The notes below the pieces were generated by a model. It ran no database searches. It worked only from the letters and a program-made list of their open reading frames with translations, and had not been told where the DNA came from. Below are positions 8,016 through 16,264 of a stretch of 64,000 bases of DNA, piece after piece; position 1 is the stretch's first letter, and each line of letters opens with the position of its first letter. The DNA comes from Kaistella faecalis. Lineage in GTDB: Bacteria; Bacteroidota; Bacteroidia; Flavobacteriales; Weeksellaceae. The position numbers and the translations under genes were made by a program. The stretch spans positions 2,185,783 through 2,249,782 of the forward strand of contig NZ_CP078067.1 of NCBI RefSeq assembly GCF_019195395.1, in the 5' to 3' direction.

Positions 8016-9368
8016 ATGGATAAAATCACTTTTGCCGATTTCGAATTACCGGAAAAAATTCTTGATGTACTGGCAGATTCAAATTTATTTGAACCGACAC
8101 CAATTCAGGAAAAATCCCTAAAACCTATACTTTCAGGCCGTGATGTAATGGGAATTGCGCAAACGGGAACCGGAAAAACGCTGGCTTATCTGCTGCCTGT
8201 TTTAAAAACATGGAAATACAACAAAAACGGAAATCCTACGGTAGTCATTCTTGTCCCTACGCGCGAGTTGGTGGTGCAGGTGACAGAAATCGTTAAAAAC
8301 CTTACCCAAAATATTACCGCACGTGTGATTGGAATTTATGGTGGAGTAAACATCAAAACGCAAAAACTGATGTTTGATGACGGCTGCGATATTTTGATTG
8401 GAACGCCCGGCAGAATCATGGATTTGGCGATCGATAACGCAATATCTCTGAAGGAAGTTCAGAAACTTATCGTCGATGAATTTGATGAAATGCTGAATCT
8501 TGGATTCAAGGCACAGCTCGCAAATATCTTTACGATGATGAGGGAGAAAAGACAGAATATTCTTTTTTCAGCGACCATGACTGAAGCTGTGGATGCTGTT
8601 TTGGACGAATATTTTGCAAATCCCATGGAAATTTCCCTTGCTAAATCGGGAACTCCGCTTGAAAAAATTGAACAGCTCGGATATAAAGTTGAAAACTTCA
8701 ACACCAAAATAAATCTTTTAGCGCATTTACTGAAAACTGAAGAAGACTTCTCCAAAGTTTTGGTGTTCTGCAACAATAAAAAGAATGCGGATTATCTTTT
8801 TACAAAAATCGAAGAACTTTTTCCGGATGAATTTGATGTGATTCACTCTAACAAATCCCAGAATTACCGTTTGAATGCGATGAGAAGTTTTGAGAAACAG
8901 GAAATAAGAGGTTTAATTACCACCGACATTATGGCGCGGGGACTCGATATTTCAGATATTACTCACGTTATTAATTTTGAAATTCCCGAAGTTCCGGAGC
9001 AGTATATTCACAGAATTGGTAGAACCGGACGAGCGGACAAAAATGGAATTTCGGTTTCCTTTATCACCAAAAAAGAAGAAACGCTGCTGCTTGATATTGA
9101 ACTCCTAATGGACAAAGCTGTTTCGATAAAAGATTTCCCTTCAGAAGTAAAAATCAATCCTGTAAAAATTGCGTCAGAAAAAGACGAGATTATCATGAAA
9201 AATGCTCACACCGTAAAGCTGGAAGAAGGCGGAGGTGCTTTTCATGAAAAGAAAGACAAAAACAAAAAAGAAAACTGGGGCGGACCAACGAAAAGAAATC
9301 CTCCGAAGACTAAAGGTGTAAACCGTGGTCAGCAGAAAGCTAAAGCTAAAGCAAGAAAGAAAAAATAA
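8016..9368 (+). CDS. DEAD-box family ATP-dependent RNA helicase (DEFD variant)
   Basis: A 450-residue RNA helicase with all core motifs: AQTGTGKT (48-55), PTREL (81-85), TPGR (130-133), SAT (185-187), ARGLD (307-311) and HRIGRTGR (332-339). Motif II reads DEFD (154-157) instead of DEAD; the catalytic Asp-Glu pair is kept and only the alanine is changed. A lysine- and glycine-rich basic tail (from about residue 400, ending KAKARKKK) is typical of RNA-binding tails in RhlE/CsdA-like proteins. Likely role: RNA unwinding in ribosome assembly or mRNA turnover. It stands alone between a lipoprotein gene and an SGNH hydrolase. I give no symbol because the E. coli-type subfamily cannot be fixed. Confidence 0.93.
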   Translation: MDKITFADFELPEKILDVLADSNLFEPTPIQEKSLKPILSGRDVMGIAQTGTGKTLAYLLPVLKTWKYNKNGNPTVVILVPTRELVVQVTEIVKNLTQNITARVIGIYGGVNIKTQKLMFDDGCDILIGTPGRIMDLAIDNAISLKEVQKLIVDEFDEMLNLGFKAQLANIFTMMREKRQNILFSATMTEAVDAVLDEYFANPMEISLAKSGTPLEKIEQLGYKVENFNTKINLLAHLLKTEEDFSKVLVFCNNKKNADYLFTKIEELFPDEFDVIHSNKSQNYRLNAMRSFEKQEIRGLITTDIMARGLDISDITHVINFEIPEVPEQYIHRIGRTGRADKNGISVSFITKKEETLLLDIELLMDKAVSIKDFPSEVKINPVKIASEKDEIIMKNAHTVKLEEGGGAFHEKKDKNKKENWGGPTKRNPPKTKGVNRGQQKAKAKARKKK

Positions 9369-9409
9369 ACCGCAGTTTTTTAAATTTTAAATCATTTGCG
9401 CGCCTTGAT

Positions 9410-10069
9410 TTATGGCTTCTTAAGATAAGGAGCCATTTCTTTTTGCCAGATTTGGTAACCTTCAGGCTTCATATGAAGCATGTCCGGCAGAAAAAGATCT
9501 CTACGGACTTTTCCATCTGGTCCGTTCATGGCTTTCGTAATGTCGATGTATTCAGCGTTCTGCTTCCTGTTCATGAAATTTTTAATCAGACTATTGGTGG
9601 CGGTAAATTTCGGCCATAAATTTTCCCTGCTTGGCGATAGTTTAATGGAGACATACGCAACGGGAACCTTGGGAAAGATCCTGCGAATCTCAGCATAAAA
9701 ATGTTTATATCGGTTAAAAACTTCCCGTGGTTTTAGATTTCCGTTAGCCGCAAAATCATTTTCGCCACAATAAATTAAAATTTGCTTGGGATAATATGGC
9801 TTTAGCAGTTCACTTGAATAAAAATTAAGATCGTTCAGTCCTGATCCTCCAAAGCCCCGATTAATAATGACATGTTCCGGAAAATATTCGTTAACATCTT
9901 TCCACATCGTAAAAGACGAACTTCCAAGCATTAAAACTGCCTCTGGTGGAGGAGGTATTTGGGCGTCCATGATTTTAAACTGCTCCACATCGTCCCAGAA
10001 AGCGGGTTTATCCTGAGCAGTAATTGCAGAAAAAATAAGTATGAGAAAGAAGGCAAGAATTTTTTTCAT
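9410..10069 (-). CDS. Secreted SGNH/GDSL-type hydrolase
   Basis: The start is set at the ATG at 10069 (MKKILAFF), giving 219 residues with a signal peptide ending near SAITAQ (about residue 19). The longer frame to 10126 adds an unlikely extension. SGNH blocks are visible: LGSSSF (48-53, nucleophile Ser51), Gly in the GFGGSG stretch (72-77), GEND (102-105, block III) and DMLH (196-199) with the catalytic Asp and His. Such enzymes hydrolyse esters; the sequence resembles acetylhydrolase/GDSL lipase-like family members acting on lipids or carbohydrate esters. The substrate cannot be told. Probably periplasmic. It stands alone on its strand, with a -7 box TACTTTTG at 10106-10113. Confidence 0.88.
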   Translation of the reverse strand: MKKILAFFLILIFSAITAQDKPAFWDDVEQFKIMDAQIPPPPEAVLMLGSSSFTMWKDVNEYFPEHVIINRGFGGSGLNDLNFYSSELLKPYYPKQILIYCGENDFAANGNLKPREVFNRYKHFYAEIRRIFPKVPVAYVSIKLSPSRENLWPKFTATNSLIKNFMNRKQNAEYIDITKAMNGPDGKVRRDLFLPDMLHMKPEGYQIWQKEMAPYLKKP

Positions 10070-10149
10070 TGGATATTTTTGAAAGATACTCAGTAATCTA
10101 AACAACAAAAGTAAAGAAAACCTCAAAACAAATTTAAAATATTATTAAT

Positions 10150-10259
10150 GAAAACTCCTCAGGTGTTCGCCTGAGGAGTATTACATTCGGAGCAGGATTT
10201 TCTTTCCAGCTTTTGTGTTTAGGAGTTGTTTTTTTGATAGTGTTGCTCCGTTGTTAAGG
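10150..10259 (-). ncRNA. Candidate small RNA with own promoter and terminator
   Basis: A near-perfect promoter (10264-10293) points into a 110-base non-coding stretch that ends in an intrinsic terminator: ACTCCTCAGG/CCTGAGGAGT (10154-10163 with 10170-10179) followed on the minus strand by TTTTC. In between, CGGAGCA and TGCTCCG (10188-10194 and 10244-10250) form a seven-base-pair closing stem around a 49-base, mostly A-rich unpaired region. There is no open reading frame of note. I do not recognise it as SRP RNA, 6S RNA, tmRNA or a known riboswitch. It could instead be the leader of the SGNH hydrolase gene ending in an attenuator. Confidence 0.55.
10154..10179 (-). terminator. Intrinsic terminator of the candidate small RNA
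   Basis: A ten-base-pair perfect stem with a six-base loop (10164-10169), followed on the minus strand by TTTTC. It is more than 230 bases past the last paralogue gene and fits the small RNA better than that operon. Confidence 0.7.
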
Positions 10260-10263
10260 GCTG

Positions 10264-10293
10264 CAAATATATGACTGCTAAGCTTTAAAGCAA
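10264..10293 (-). promoter_or_regulatory. Promoter of the candidate small RNA
   Basis: Minus-strand TTG (10291-10293), a 19-base spacer and TATATTTG (10264-10271) match the Bacteroidetes consensus. It is almost identical in form to the tRNA operon promoter at 31719-31749. Confidence 0.7.
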
Positions 10294-10301
10294 AAAAACA
10301 G

Positions 10302-10323
10302 GGGGGACAAATGGGGGACAAAT
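10302..10323. repeat. Two 11-base direct repeats upstream of the small-RNA promoter
   Basis: GGGGGACAAAT occurs twice head to tail (10302-10312 and 10313-10323), one helical turn apart, just upstream of the -33 element. The position and phasing suit a protein-binding site. It is the only G-rich patch in this spacer. Confidence 0.55.
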
Positions 10324-10415
10324 GAATTAAGTTGCTTTAATTGCTTGTAATATAGCTACTTGCACTTTTGGTTTTTGTCTCTAATTGGTCGTGTTTTTTT
10401 TATTTCCTTTTATTT

Positions 10416-11222
10416 TTACTGAGTTACCTGTGCGGTTACAAAGATTCTTGCCATGTCATTGTTGATATTTGAGCAGCTACTGGCATTACCACCGTACGTT
10501 ATTGAGCTGTATCCACTTGTCAGTTGGGGCAAGTTCCGGCCATAAATTGTTACAGTGTGGGTGCCCACCGGCAAATCGTTGAATACTCCTGCAAGATTAA
10601 ATTTTCTCCAGTTACAAATATAATTCTTACCAATGGCAGTATATTTACTTGCTAATTTTAACTGTCCGTTCACAAAAACACCAATGGCAAACTGAAATTC
10701 CTGATTGGTATTTACGTCATTATTGATCTGTACCATTCCTTCTGTGATTATAAGGTTTGTGTTCGATGCCTTGGTTATGGTTATGGTTGCACCTGCATTC
10801 AGATTGGTCCAACCTGTTGTATTGCTGTTAAGTGCAAATAGTGGTACGCTGGCAGGGAAATTATTGATGGTTGTACTTGTTATGGAATTACCTGAGGTGT
10901 TCTCGGTTTGTTTAATAATGGCTAAGCCGTCAGCAATTTCGAAAGCCCGATTCCATTGACCCTGATCCCAAAAATTGAGTTTGTTGGTAGTGGTATTCTG
11001 AACAAGTAATCCCTGAACGGGAGTTGGGACGGTTACAATATCCGTGCTGTTGGTAAGCGCGACTGCGGGAAAGAGTACACCCCTTTTGTCATCAGCGATG
11101 TGCAGTACAGCACTTGGATCCGGTGTGCTAGCGACAGATGTATTGGTCGCAATAAGAACCTGGGCATTTATCAGGACCAACCCAATCAGGTAAAATGTAA
11201 ATATGAGAGTTAAGGTTTTCAT
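10416..11222 (-). CDS. Secreted beta-rich protein, paralogue 3 of a three-gene set
   Basis: A 268-residue protein with a signal peptide ending near VLINAQ. It shares with its two upstream neighbours an N-terminal block seen in many flavobacterial exported proteins: an alanine/serine-rich PSAVLHI stretch, KRGVLFP (46-52), a GLLVQNT segment (71-77) and a tryptophan motif NFWDQGQW (83-90). The C-terminal half is predicted to be a beta-sandwich with two conserved cysteines (NYICNWRKF about 210 and SSCSNI about 253) that could form a disulfide. No catalytic motif and no T9SS sorting domain is seen. It starts two bases after its upstream neighbour ends, so the three are one operon. Likely envelope or secreted; function unknown. 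Confidence 0.8.
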   Translation of the reverse strand: MKTLTLIFTFYLIGLVLINAQVLIATNTSVASTPDPSAVLHIADDKRGVLFPAVALTNSTDIVTVPTPVQGLLVQNTTTNKLNFWDQGQWNRAFEIADGLAIIKQTENTSGNSITSTTINNFPASVPLFALNSNTTGWTNLNAGATITITKASNTNLIITEGMVQINNDVNTNQEFQFAIGVFVNGQLKLASKYTAIGKNYICNWRKFNLAGVFNDLPVGTHTVTIYGRNLPQLTSGYSSITYGGNASSCSNINNDMARIFVTAQVTQ

Positions 11223-11224
11223 AA

Positions 11225-12058
11225 TTAAAAGGAATATGGTTGATTAATCGTAATGGTACTGCTCATTGCGGATTCAAAGCCCGAGAGTGAGCTGCAGGAG
11301 CTGTTCGGGCCGCCGTAGGTTACGGTAAGCCCGCTGATATTAGGAGCAGAAATATTTCTTATTGCAAATTTCACGGTATGAGTTCCCTGACTTAAATTTT
11401 TTGCAATTCCATAAATCATGAACTGTCTGTATGAACATGGGGACTGAAAGTCGAGGTAAAGGGGCTTCACATCAATAAGCTTATCATTAACAAAAAAGCC
11501 AATTGTTGAGGTAATGCCGCCAGTATTGTTCGCTGCACCGTTATTTGCCTGGTACATTCCATTGATGTTAAGCAATAAATCATTCTGTGGTCTGTCAATG
11601 ACGATCGATTTTGTAAGTGCTGGAATTACGGTCCACTGTGATGTGTTTAATGTTTCACCGGAGGTATGAGCCGAATAACCTAAAAACTGATTGGGTGAGT
11701 TTCTGGTAAATGTAAATGCTGTAGAAGAGTTGGAAGAATAGTATTTCATCTGATTCATCAGGTTTTCCTGATTCATGTCGGTGAATAGATATTCCCATTT
11801 TGTGCCGTCCCAATAGTAAAATCCCTCTTTTCCACCCACAGAACCGTTAGTATTATAGATAATGAGTGATTCTTTGGGATTGGGTACTGTTGAAATATCG
11901 TTTCGCCCCTGTAAAAATACTTTAGGAAAAGAAACTCCTTTGTTACTGGAACGAATGTCTAAACTGGCCGACGGATGCGGAGTTCTTGTATTGATTCCCA
12001 CCTGTGCAGTAAGCATGCTGGTTATCATCATCAGCATAAATAAGTATAAATTTTTCAT
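11225..12058 (-). CDS. Secreted beta-rich protein, paralogue 2 of a three-gene set
   Basis: A 277-residue paralogue of its neighbours on both sides. The signal peptide ends at about SMLTAQ (residue 19). The shared block is present as NKGVSFPKV, LIIYNTNGS and FYYWDGTKW, and the C-terminal cysteines as PCSYRQF and NSSCSSL. The middle (about 95-150) is asparagine- and serine-rich and differs between the three. Sequence divergence among the set is high, so the triplication is old or under diversifying pressure. Function unknown; a structural or adhesive envelope role is a guess from composition. Confidence 0.8.
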   Translation of the reverse strand: MKNLYLFMLMMITSMLTAQVGINTRTPHPSASLDIRSSNKGVSFPKVFLQGRNDISTVPNPKESLIIYNTNGSVGGKEGFYYWDGTKWEYLFTDMNQENLMNQMKYYSSNSSTAFTFTRNSPNQFLGYSAHTSGETLNTSQWTVIPALTKSIVIDRPQNDLLLNINGMYQANNGAANNTGGITSTIGFFVNDKLIDVKPLYLDFQSPCSYRQFMIYGIAKNLSQGTHTVKFAIRNISAPNISGLTVTYGGPNSSCSSLSGFESAMSSTITINQPYSF

Positions 12059-12067
12059 CGAAGTGTT

Positions 12068-12877
12068 TTAGGGTTTTTCGGAAGTTTGTACGGTCATGAT
12101 CGATTTGTCCATCAGGGGACTCAAGTTGCTGCATGCTGTATGTTTGGATCCAAATGCGATACTTTGCGTAGCAACTTCTGTAACCCGTAAGGTTTCTCTC
12201 AGCTCTATCAGATGATTGCCGACACTTACATTGTTAATGTTAAAGTAGACATTGAAATCGTTATACAGACAGTTTTCGTTGCCGTTAAGAAGAAAATTCC
12301 GAACTCCAGCCAATTGCGAATCAACAAAAAGCGCAATGGAATAAGAAATAAAAGTGTTTTCTGACGCTGCAGAATTTACCTGTACAATACCACTTCCTGA
12401 AACCGAAACTGTATTCTGGGGTGAATAGACTGATATTGTTTTTGAAAGACCGGGAATAAGTTGAAAATCATGTACAGAGGCTGACTCGCCCATGGTGTAG
12501 GATACTCCGGTTACCGGTGTACTGTCTGTGACTCCTCCGCTTGAAACAGCGGATTCCGAGCGGACTACACCCAAGTATTTATAAATGTTGGCCGTATCCA
12601 GAGACGGATTCCATTTATTATTGCTCCAAAAGTAAAAACCCTTTCCGGTCGTGGTGTTCGTATTGTACACCAAAAGCGAATTAGCGGGATTTATAACAGG
12701 AGCCGCGTTGCTTAGATTGGGGATAGAAATGTTGGGAAGGAGTACGCCTTTATTGGCAGAAACAATCTTTAAGACTTCCGAATCATCGAAAGTGGTGACG
12801 TTTGGGCCTATGCCAATCTGCGCATAGCAGAATGCATAAGCGACCAGGAACCCTGGCACTAAATTTAATTTCATCAT
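12068..12877 (-). CDS. Secreted beta-rich protein, paralogue 1 of a three-gene set
   Basis: First gene of the operon, 269 residues, signal peptide ending near AFCYAQ. The shared block reads NKGVLLPNISI, LLVYNTNTTTG and FYFWSNNKW, with conserved cysteines in ENCLYNDF and HTACSNLS. Its ATG lies 19 bases after a TAGATTTG box (12897-12904). It is divergent from the membrane-tethered regulator at 13078, across a 200-base AT-rich spacer, which suggests that regulator as its controller (inference from position only). Function unknown. Confidence 0.8.
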   Translation of the reverse strand: MMKLNLVPGFLVAYAFCYAQIGIGPNVTTFDDSEVLKIVSANKGVLLPNISIPNLSNAAPVINPANSLLVYNTNTTTGKGFYFWSNNKWNPSLDTANIYKYLGVVRSESAVSSGGVTDSTPVTGVSYTMGESASVHDFQLIPGLSKTISVYSPQNTVSVSGSGIVQVNSAASENTFISYSIALFVDSQLAGVRNFLLNGNENCLYNDFNVYFNINNVSVGNHLIELRETLRVTEVATQSIAFGSKHTACSNLSPLMDKSIMTVQTSEKP

Positions 12878-12896
12878 GTTGTGTTTTGTGTTAATG

Positions 12897-12904
12897 CAAA
12901 TCTA
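12897..12904 (-). promoter_or_regulatory. -7 box of the three-paralogue operon
   Basis: TAGATTTG on the minus strand matches TAnnTTTG and ends 19 bases before the first ATG. A TTG lies only 12 bases upstream, so the -33 element is uncertain. Confidence 0.5.
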
Positions 12905-13077
12905 TTAAAATTATTACAAATAATTACAGTGAAAACACCCCTTTTTGTGATTCAAAGTTTGATAAGTATTTAAAAGTTGCTTTTTTTTAATAAATTTATG
13001 CGATAATAAATACGTCAGTTATTAGCATTTTTTGACATTTTAAAACTTATTAAACTTTCTCACCCGATACCCGCTGA

Positions 13078-14802
13078 ATGAAAAAATTTTATTTTCTCTT
13101 TTTTCTCTTATTTCTAAGTAGATTTCATTTTGCGCAGGCGGTGAGTTCACATCCGTTAGAAAACGAAATCAAGCATTGGCAGATCATTTCAAACAACGCC
13201 AGTTTAAGTCGCGATACTGTGGTTTTGAAACAAAAGCTTACTGAGCTTGCCATGAGCAAGGCCGACATCGATCACGTATTATACCATGCACTATTAGGAA
13301 AGGGTTACAGCAATATATTCGATGGATTAAATAAAGCCGGAGACCGTCATTTTAAAGCTTCCATTAAAAAAGCAAAAAAACTTAAAGATCCCGCCATAAT
13401 GATTTGGGCTGAGCTTTGCTATGGCGATTATCTTTACAAATACCGTGATATGACGGGTGCATTGCCCGTATTTATGGATGCATCTTCCCAGATTGAAAAA
13501 ATAAACCCTGAAAAAATGCTCTTTCCGGGTAATTCTTTCAAGAAAATAGGGTACTACATGGGAACTATTGGAGATAGCCCTGAAGCCATTTCTTACCTCA
13601 AAAAGGCTTTGGATTTTACAGAAAACAATACTTCCGACTATGCCGAATTTCTCGATAATATCGGTCTGTATTACTTGGCTTCACACGATTATACCAATGC
13701 TGAAAGTTATTTTAGCAAAGCATCTGTTATAGCGAAAGATATTAAAGACGACATCCGCTACGCTAAAACTTTGGGGAATCTCGGTCGGATCCAGGAAATC
13801 AGGGGAAATTTAAAAGCGGCTATTCATTTGTTGCAGAGAGATATCAGTATTTCCGAAAAGTTAGGTGCAGATCAGAATACCATGTTTGCATATACTGTTT
13901 TGACCAGAATGCTGCTAAAGAACAATATGTTGAAAGAAGCGGAAGAGGCCGCGTTAAAAGCCGAAGTAATTGCTAAAACAAAGCACTATTTTCAAAATAC
14001 AGAACTGGAAATCATTAAACTTAAACTTGAGATTTACGTTCAGCAGAACAGACCCGTAGAAGAGTTAGCAGCCCGGCGGAAAATGAAAATACTGGAGGAT
14101 TCTCTGAAATATAAAGACGGAGATCTTGCCTTAAGTCAGGCAAAACTTATGGCGCAGAAAACCAGATACCGCTATCAAATCGAGAAAGCTGATGCAGAGT
14201 TAAAAAGAGAATCGCTGATCACGAAAATTGCTTTGGCAATAGCCGGAATTGGACTGTTCTTACTCCTCTTCAATTTCTTTTACAGTAAAAAAAGGGAGGG
14301 TAGACGCCAAACCATCTTTGAGGCCAGAATCGGCGCACATGAACAGGAAAAAGTCCTGTATGAAGAAAAGCTTGAACGTGCCCAACAGACCCTGCGCTCA
14401 CAGGTCGAATACCTGAAAAAGAAAAATTTTCACATCCAGCAGTTGACCAGTGAAATTGAGGAAATGAGAAACTCGGGATTATTGCATCTTGAGGAAGAAC
14501 ATGGTAAGCTTCATGAAATACTTGAGTCACACCTGATGACCGAACAAAACTGGCAAATGTTCAGGAGAGAATTCCAGAAGGAGTATCCCGATTTTTATCA
14601 AACCCTGAAAACCGAATTTCCCGAAGTAACGCCAGCAAATTTGAGGATTATTCTGCTGCAGAAAATGGGCTTTAGCTCGTCGGAAATTGCGTCGCTTCTT
14701 GGGATCACTCAGGATGCAGTGAAGAAATCGCGACAGCGGCTGAAAAGAAAGCTTGGGGATAAGTATGACCAGCTTTTCAGTATTGTTTTTTCAGAATCCT
14801 AA
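13078..14802 (+). CDS. Membrane-tethered TPR protein with C-terminal LuxR-type helix-turn-helix
   Basis: A 574-residue probable transcription regulator. Order of parts: signal peptide (1-20, ending HFAQA); helical tetratricopeptide-like repeats (about 60-340, for example around AEFLDNIGLYYLASHDYTNA); one transmembrane helix (about 380-402, LITKIALAIAGIGLFLLLF); a coiled coil (about 403-490); and a C-terminal helix-turn-helix (about 515-565) with GFSSSEIASLLGITQDAVKK. The layout puts the TPR sensor in the periplasm and the DNA-binding domain in the cytoplasm. This architecture is known in Bacteroidetes but its signals are mostly unknown. Divergent from the three secreted paralogues, which are the obvious candidate targets. 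No kinase or receiver domain is seen. Confidence 0.85.
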   Translation: MKKFYFLFFLLFLSRFHFAQAVSSHPLENEIKHWQIISNNASLSRDTVVLKQKLTELAMSKADIDHVLYHALLGKGYSNIFDGLNKAGDRHFKASIKKAKKLKDPAIMIWAELCYGDYLYKYRDMTGALPVFMDASSQIEKINPEKMLFPGNSFKKIGYYMGTIGDSPEAISYLKKALDFTENNTSDYAEFLDNIGLYYLASHDYTNAESYFSKASVIAKDIKDDIRYAKTLGNLGRIQEIRGNLKAAIHLLQRDISISEKLGADQNTMFAYTVLTRMLLKNNMLKEAEEAALKAEVIAKTKHYFQNTELEIIKLKLEIYVQQNRPVEELAARRKMKILEDSLKYKDGDLALSQAKLMAQKTRYRYQIEKADAELKRESLITKIALAIAGIGLFLLLFNFFYSKKREGRRQTIFEARIGAHEQEKVLYEEKLERAQQTLRSQVEYLKKKNFHIQQLTSEIEEMRNSGLLHLEEEHGKLHEILESHLMTEQNWQMFRREFQKEYPDFYQTLKTEFPEVTPANLRIILLQKMGFSSSEIASLLGITQDAVKKSRQRLKRKLGDKYDQLFSIVFSES

Positions 14803-14808
14803 AAAAAT

Positions 14809-14839
14809 AAAAACGCTTTGGAAACTCCAAAGCGTTTTT
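14809..14839 (+). terminator. Bidirectional terminator between the TPR regulator and ahcY
   Basis: A fourteen-base-pair perfect stem (14809-14822 with 14826-14839) around an AAC loop, core ACGCTTTGGA. A and T runs on the two arms allow termination on both strands of this convergent pair. Confidence 0.9.
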
Positions 14840-14857
14840 ATTTTTGCTAATTGCTAA

Positions 14858-16171
14858 TTAGTATCTGTAGTATTCCGGTTTGAATGGTCCTTCAACTGTT
14901 ACACCGATATATTTAGCCTGCTCAGGCGAAAGTGTTTCAAGTTCAACACCTAATTTTTTCAGGTGTAAAGCTGCTACTTTTTCATCCAGATGTTTCGGTA
15001 ATGTATATACCTCATTGCCGTAAGCTGAAGCATTAGTCCAAAGTTCAATTTGAGCCAAAGTCTGGTTACTGAATGAGTTACTCATCACAAAACTTGGGTG
15101 ACCGGTTGCGCAACCCAGATTCACCAAACGGCCTTCTGCAAGAATAATGATTTCTCTGCCTTCGATATTATAAACATCAACCTGAGGTTTCACTTCATAT
15201 TTTGTAGAACCATAGGTTTCGTTCAACCATGCCATATCGATTTCGTTGTCGAAGTGACCGATGTTACAAACGATGGTTTTATCTTTCATCTTCGCGAAAT
15301 GTTCAGCACGAACGATGTTGAAGTTTCCTGTAGTCGTGATGATAATGTCTGCATTATCTACCACGCTTTCAAGTTTTTTCACCTCAAAACCTTCCATAGA
15401 AGCCTGAAGCGCACAGATTGGGTCGATTTCAGTAACGGTAACGATAGAACCGGCACCTCTGAAAGAAGCTGCAGTTCCTTTGCCAACATCTCCGTAACCA
15501 CAAACAACCACTCTTTTACCAGCAAGCATAATATCTGTTGCTCTTCTAATCGCGTCTACCGCAGATTCTCTACATCCATATTTGTTATCGAATTTAGATT
15601 TGGTTACCGAATCGTTTACGTTGATGGCCGGCATCACTAAAGTTCCGTTCGCCATTCTTTCGTACAATCTGTGAACCCCTGTAGTAGTTTCTTCTGAAAG
15701 TCCTTTGATGTCTTTTGTCAATTCAGGATATTTATCGAAAACAAGATTGGTTAAATCTCCACCGTCGTCCAGGATGAGGTTCAGAGGCTTTCTGTCTTCA
15801 CCGAAAAATACGGTTTGCTCGATACACCACTCAAATTCTTCTTCATTCATTCCTTTCCATGCGTAAACCGGGATTCCTGCAGCGGCAATCGCTGCGGCAG
15901 CGTGATCCTGAGTCGAGAATATATTACATGAAGACCAGGTAACATCAGCTCCCAGCGCTACTAAAGTCTCGATAAGAACGGCAGTTTGAATCGTCATGTG
16001 AAGACAACCCGCAATTCTTGCGCCTTTTAAAGGTTGAGACGGTCCGTATTCTTCACGGATGGCCATTAAACCAGGCATTTCTGCTTCCGCTAATTTAATT
16101 TCTTTTCTGCCCCATTCTGCAAGGGAAATGTCCTTTACCTTGTAAGGCACGTATTGTGTAGTTGTTTCCAT
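14858..16171 (-). CDS. ahcY: Adenosylhomocysteinase
   Basis: S-adenosyl-L-homocysteine hydrolase splits SAH to homocysteine and adenosine with bound NAD, recycling the methylation by-product. The start at 16171 ([12 protein letters not shown]) gives 437 residues; the open extension to 16222 runs over the promoter. The NAD-binding loop GYGDVGKG is at about 223-230, and the protein ends KPEYYRY, equivalent to the conserved C-terminal Lys-Tyr tail that reaches into the partner subunit. A short leader follows a clear promoter. No SAH riboswitch is visible in the 93-base spacer. Confidence 0.97.
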   Translation of the reverse strand: METTTQYVPYKVKDISLAEWGRKEIKLAEAEMPGLMAIREEYGPSQPLKGARIAGCLHMTIQTAVLIETLVALGADVTWSSCNIFSTQDHAAAAIAAAGIPVYAWKGMNEEEFEWCIEQTVFFGEDRKPLNLILDDGGDLTNLVFDKYPELTKDIKGLSEETTTGVHRLYERMANGTLVMPAINVNDSVTKSKFDNKYGCRESAVDAIRRATDIMLAGKRVVVCGYGDVGKGTAASFRGAGSIVTVTEIDPICALQASMEGFEVKKLESVVDNADIIITTTGNFNIVRAEHFAKMKDKTIVCNIGHFDNEIDMAWLNETYGSTKYEVKPQVDVYNIEGREIIILAEGRLVNLGCATGHPSFVMSNSFSNQTLAQIELWTNASAYGNEVYTLPKHLDEKVAALHLKKLGVELETLSPEQAKYIGVTVEGPFKPEYYRY

Positions 16172-16191
16172 TTTAATTGAAAAAATTTTTG

Positions 16192-16222
16192 CAAAATTAC
16201 GCAATTTTCTTTTGACTGTCAA
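16192..16222 (-). promoter_or_regulatory. ahcY promoter
   Basis: Minus-strand TTG (16220-16222), a 20-base spacer and TAATTTTG (16192-16199). The box ends 20 bases before the ATG, which supports the downstream start. Confidence 0.75.
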
Positions 16223-16264
16223 ATTGGTTTCTGGCTAAGTAAAGTGGTAATTTTCTGAAACTTC

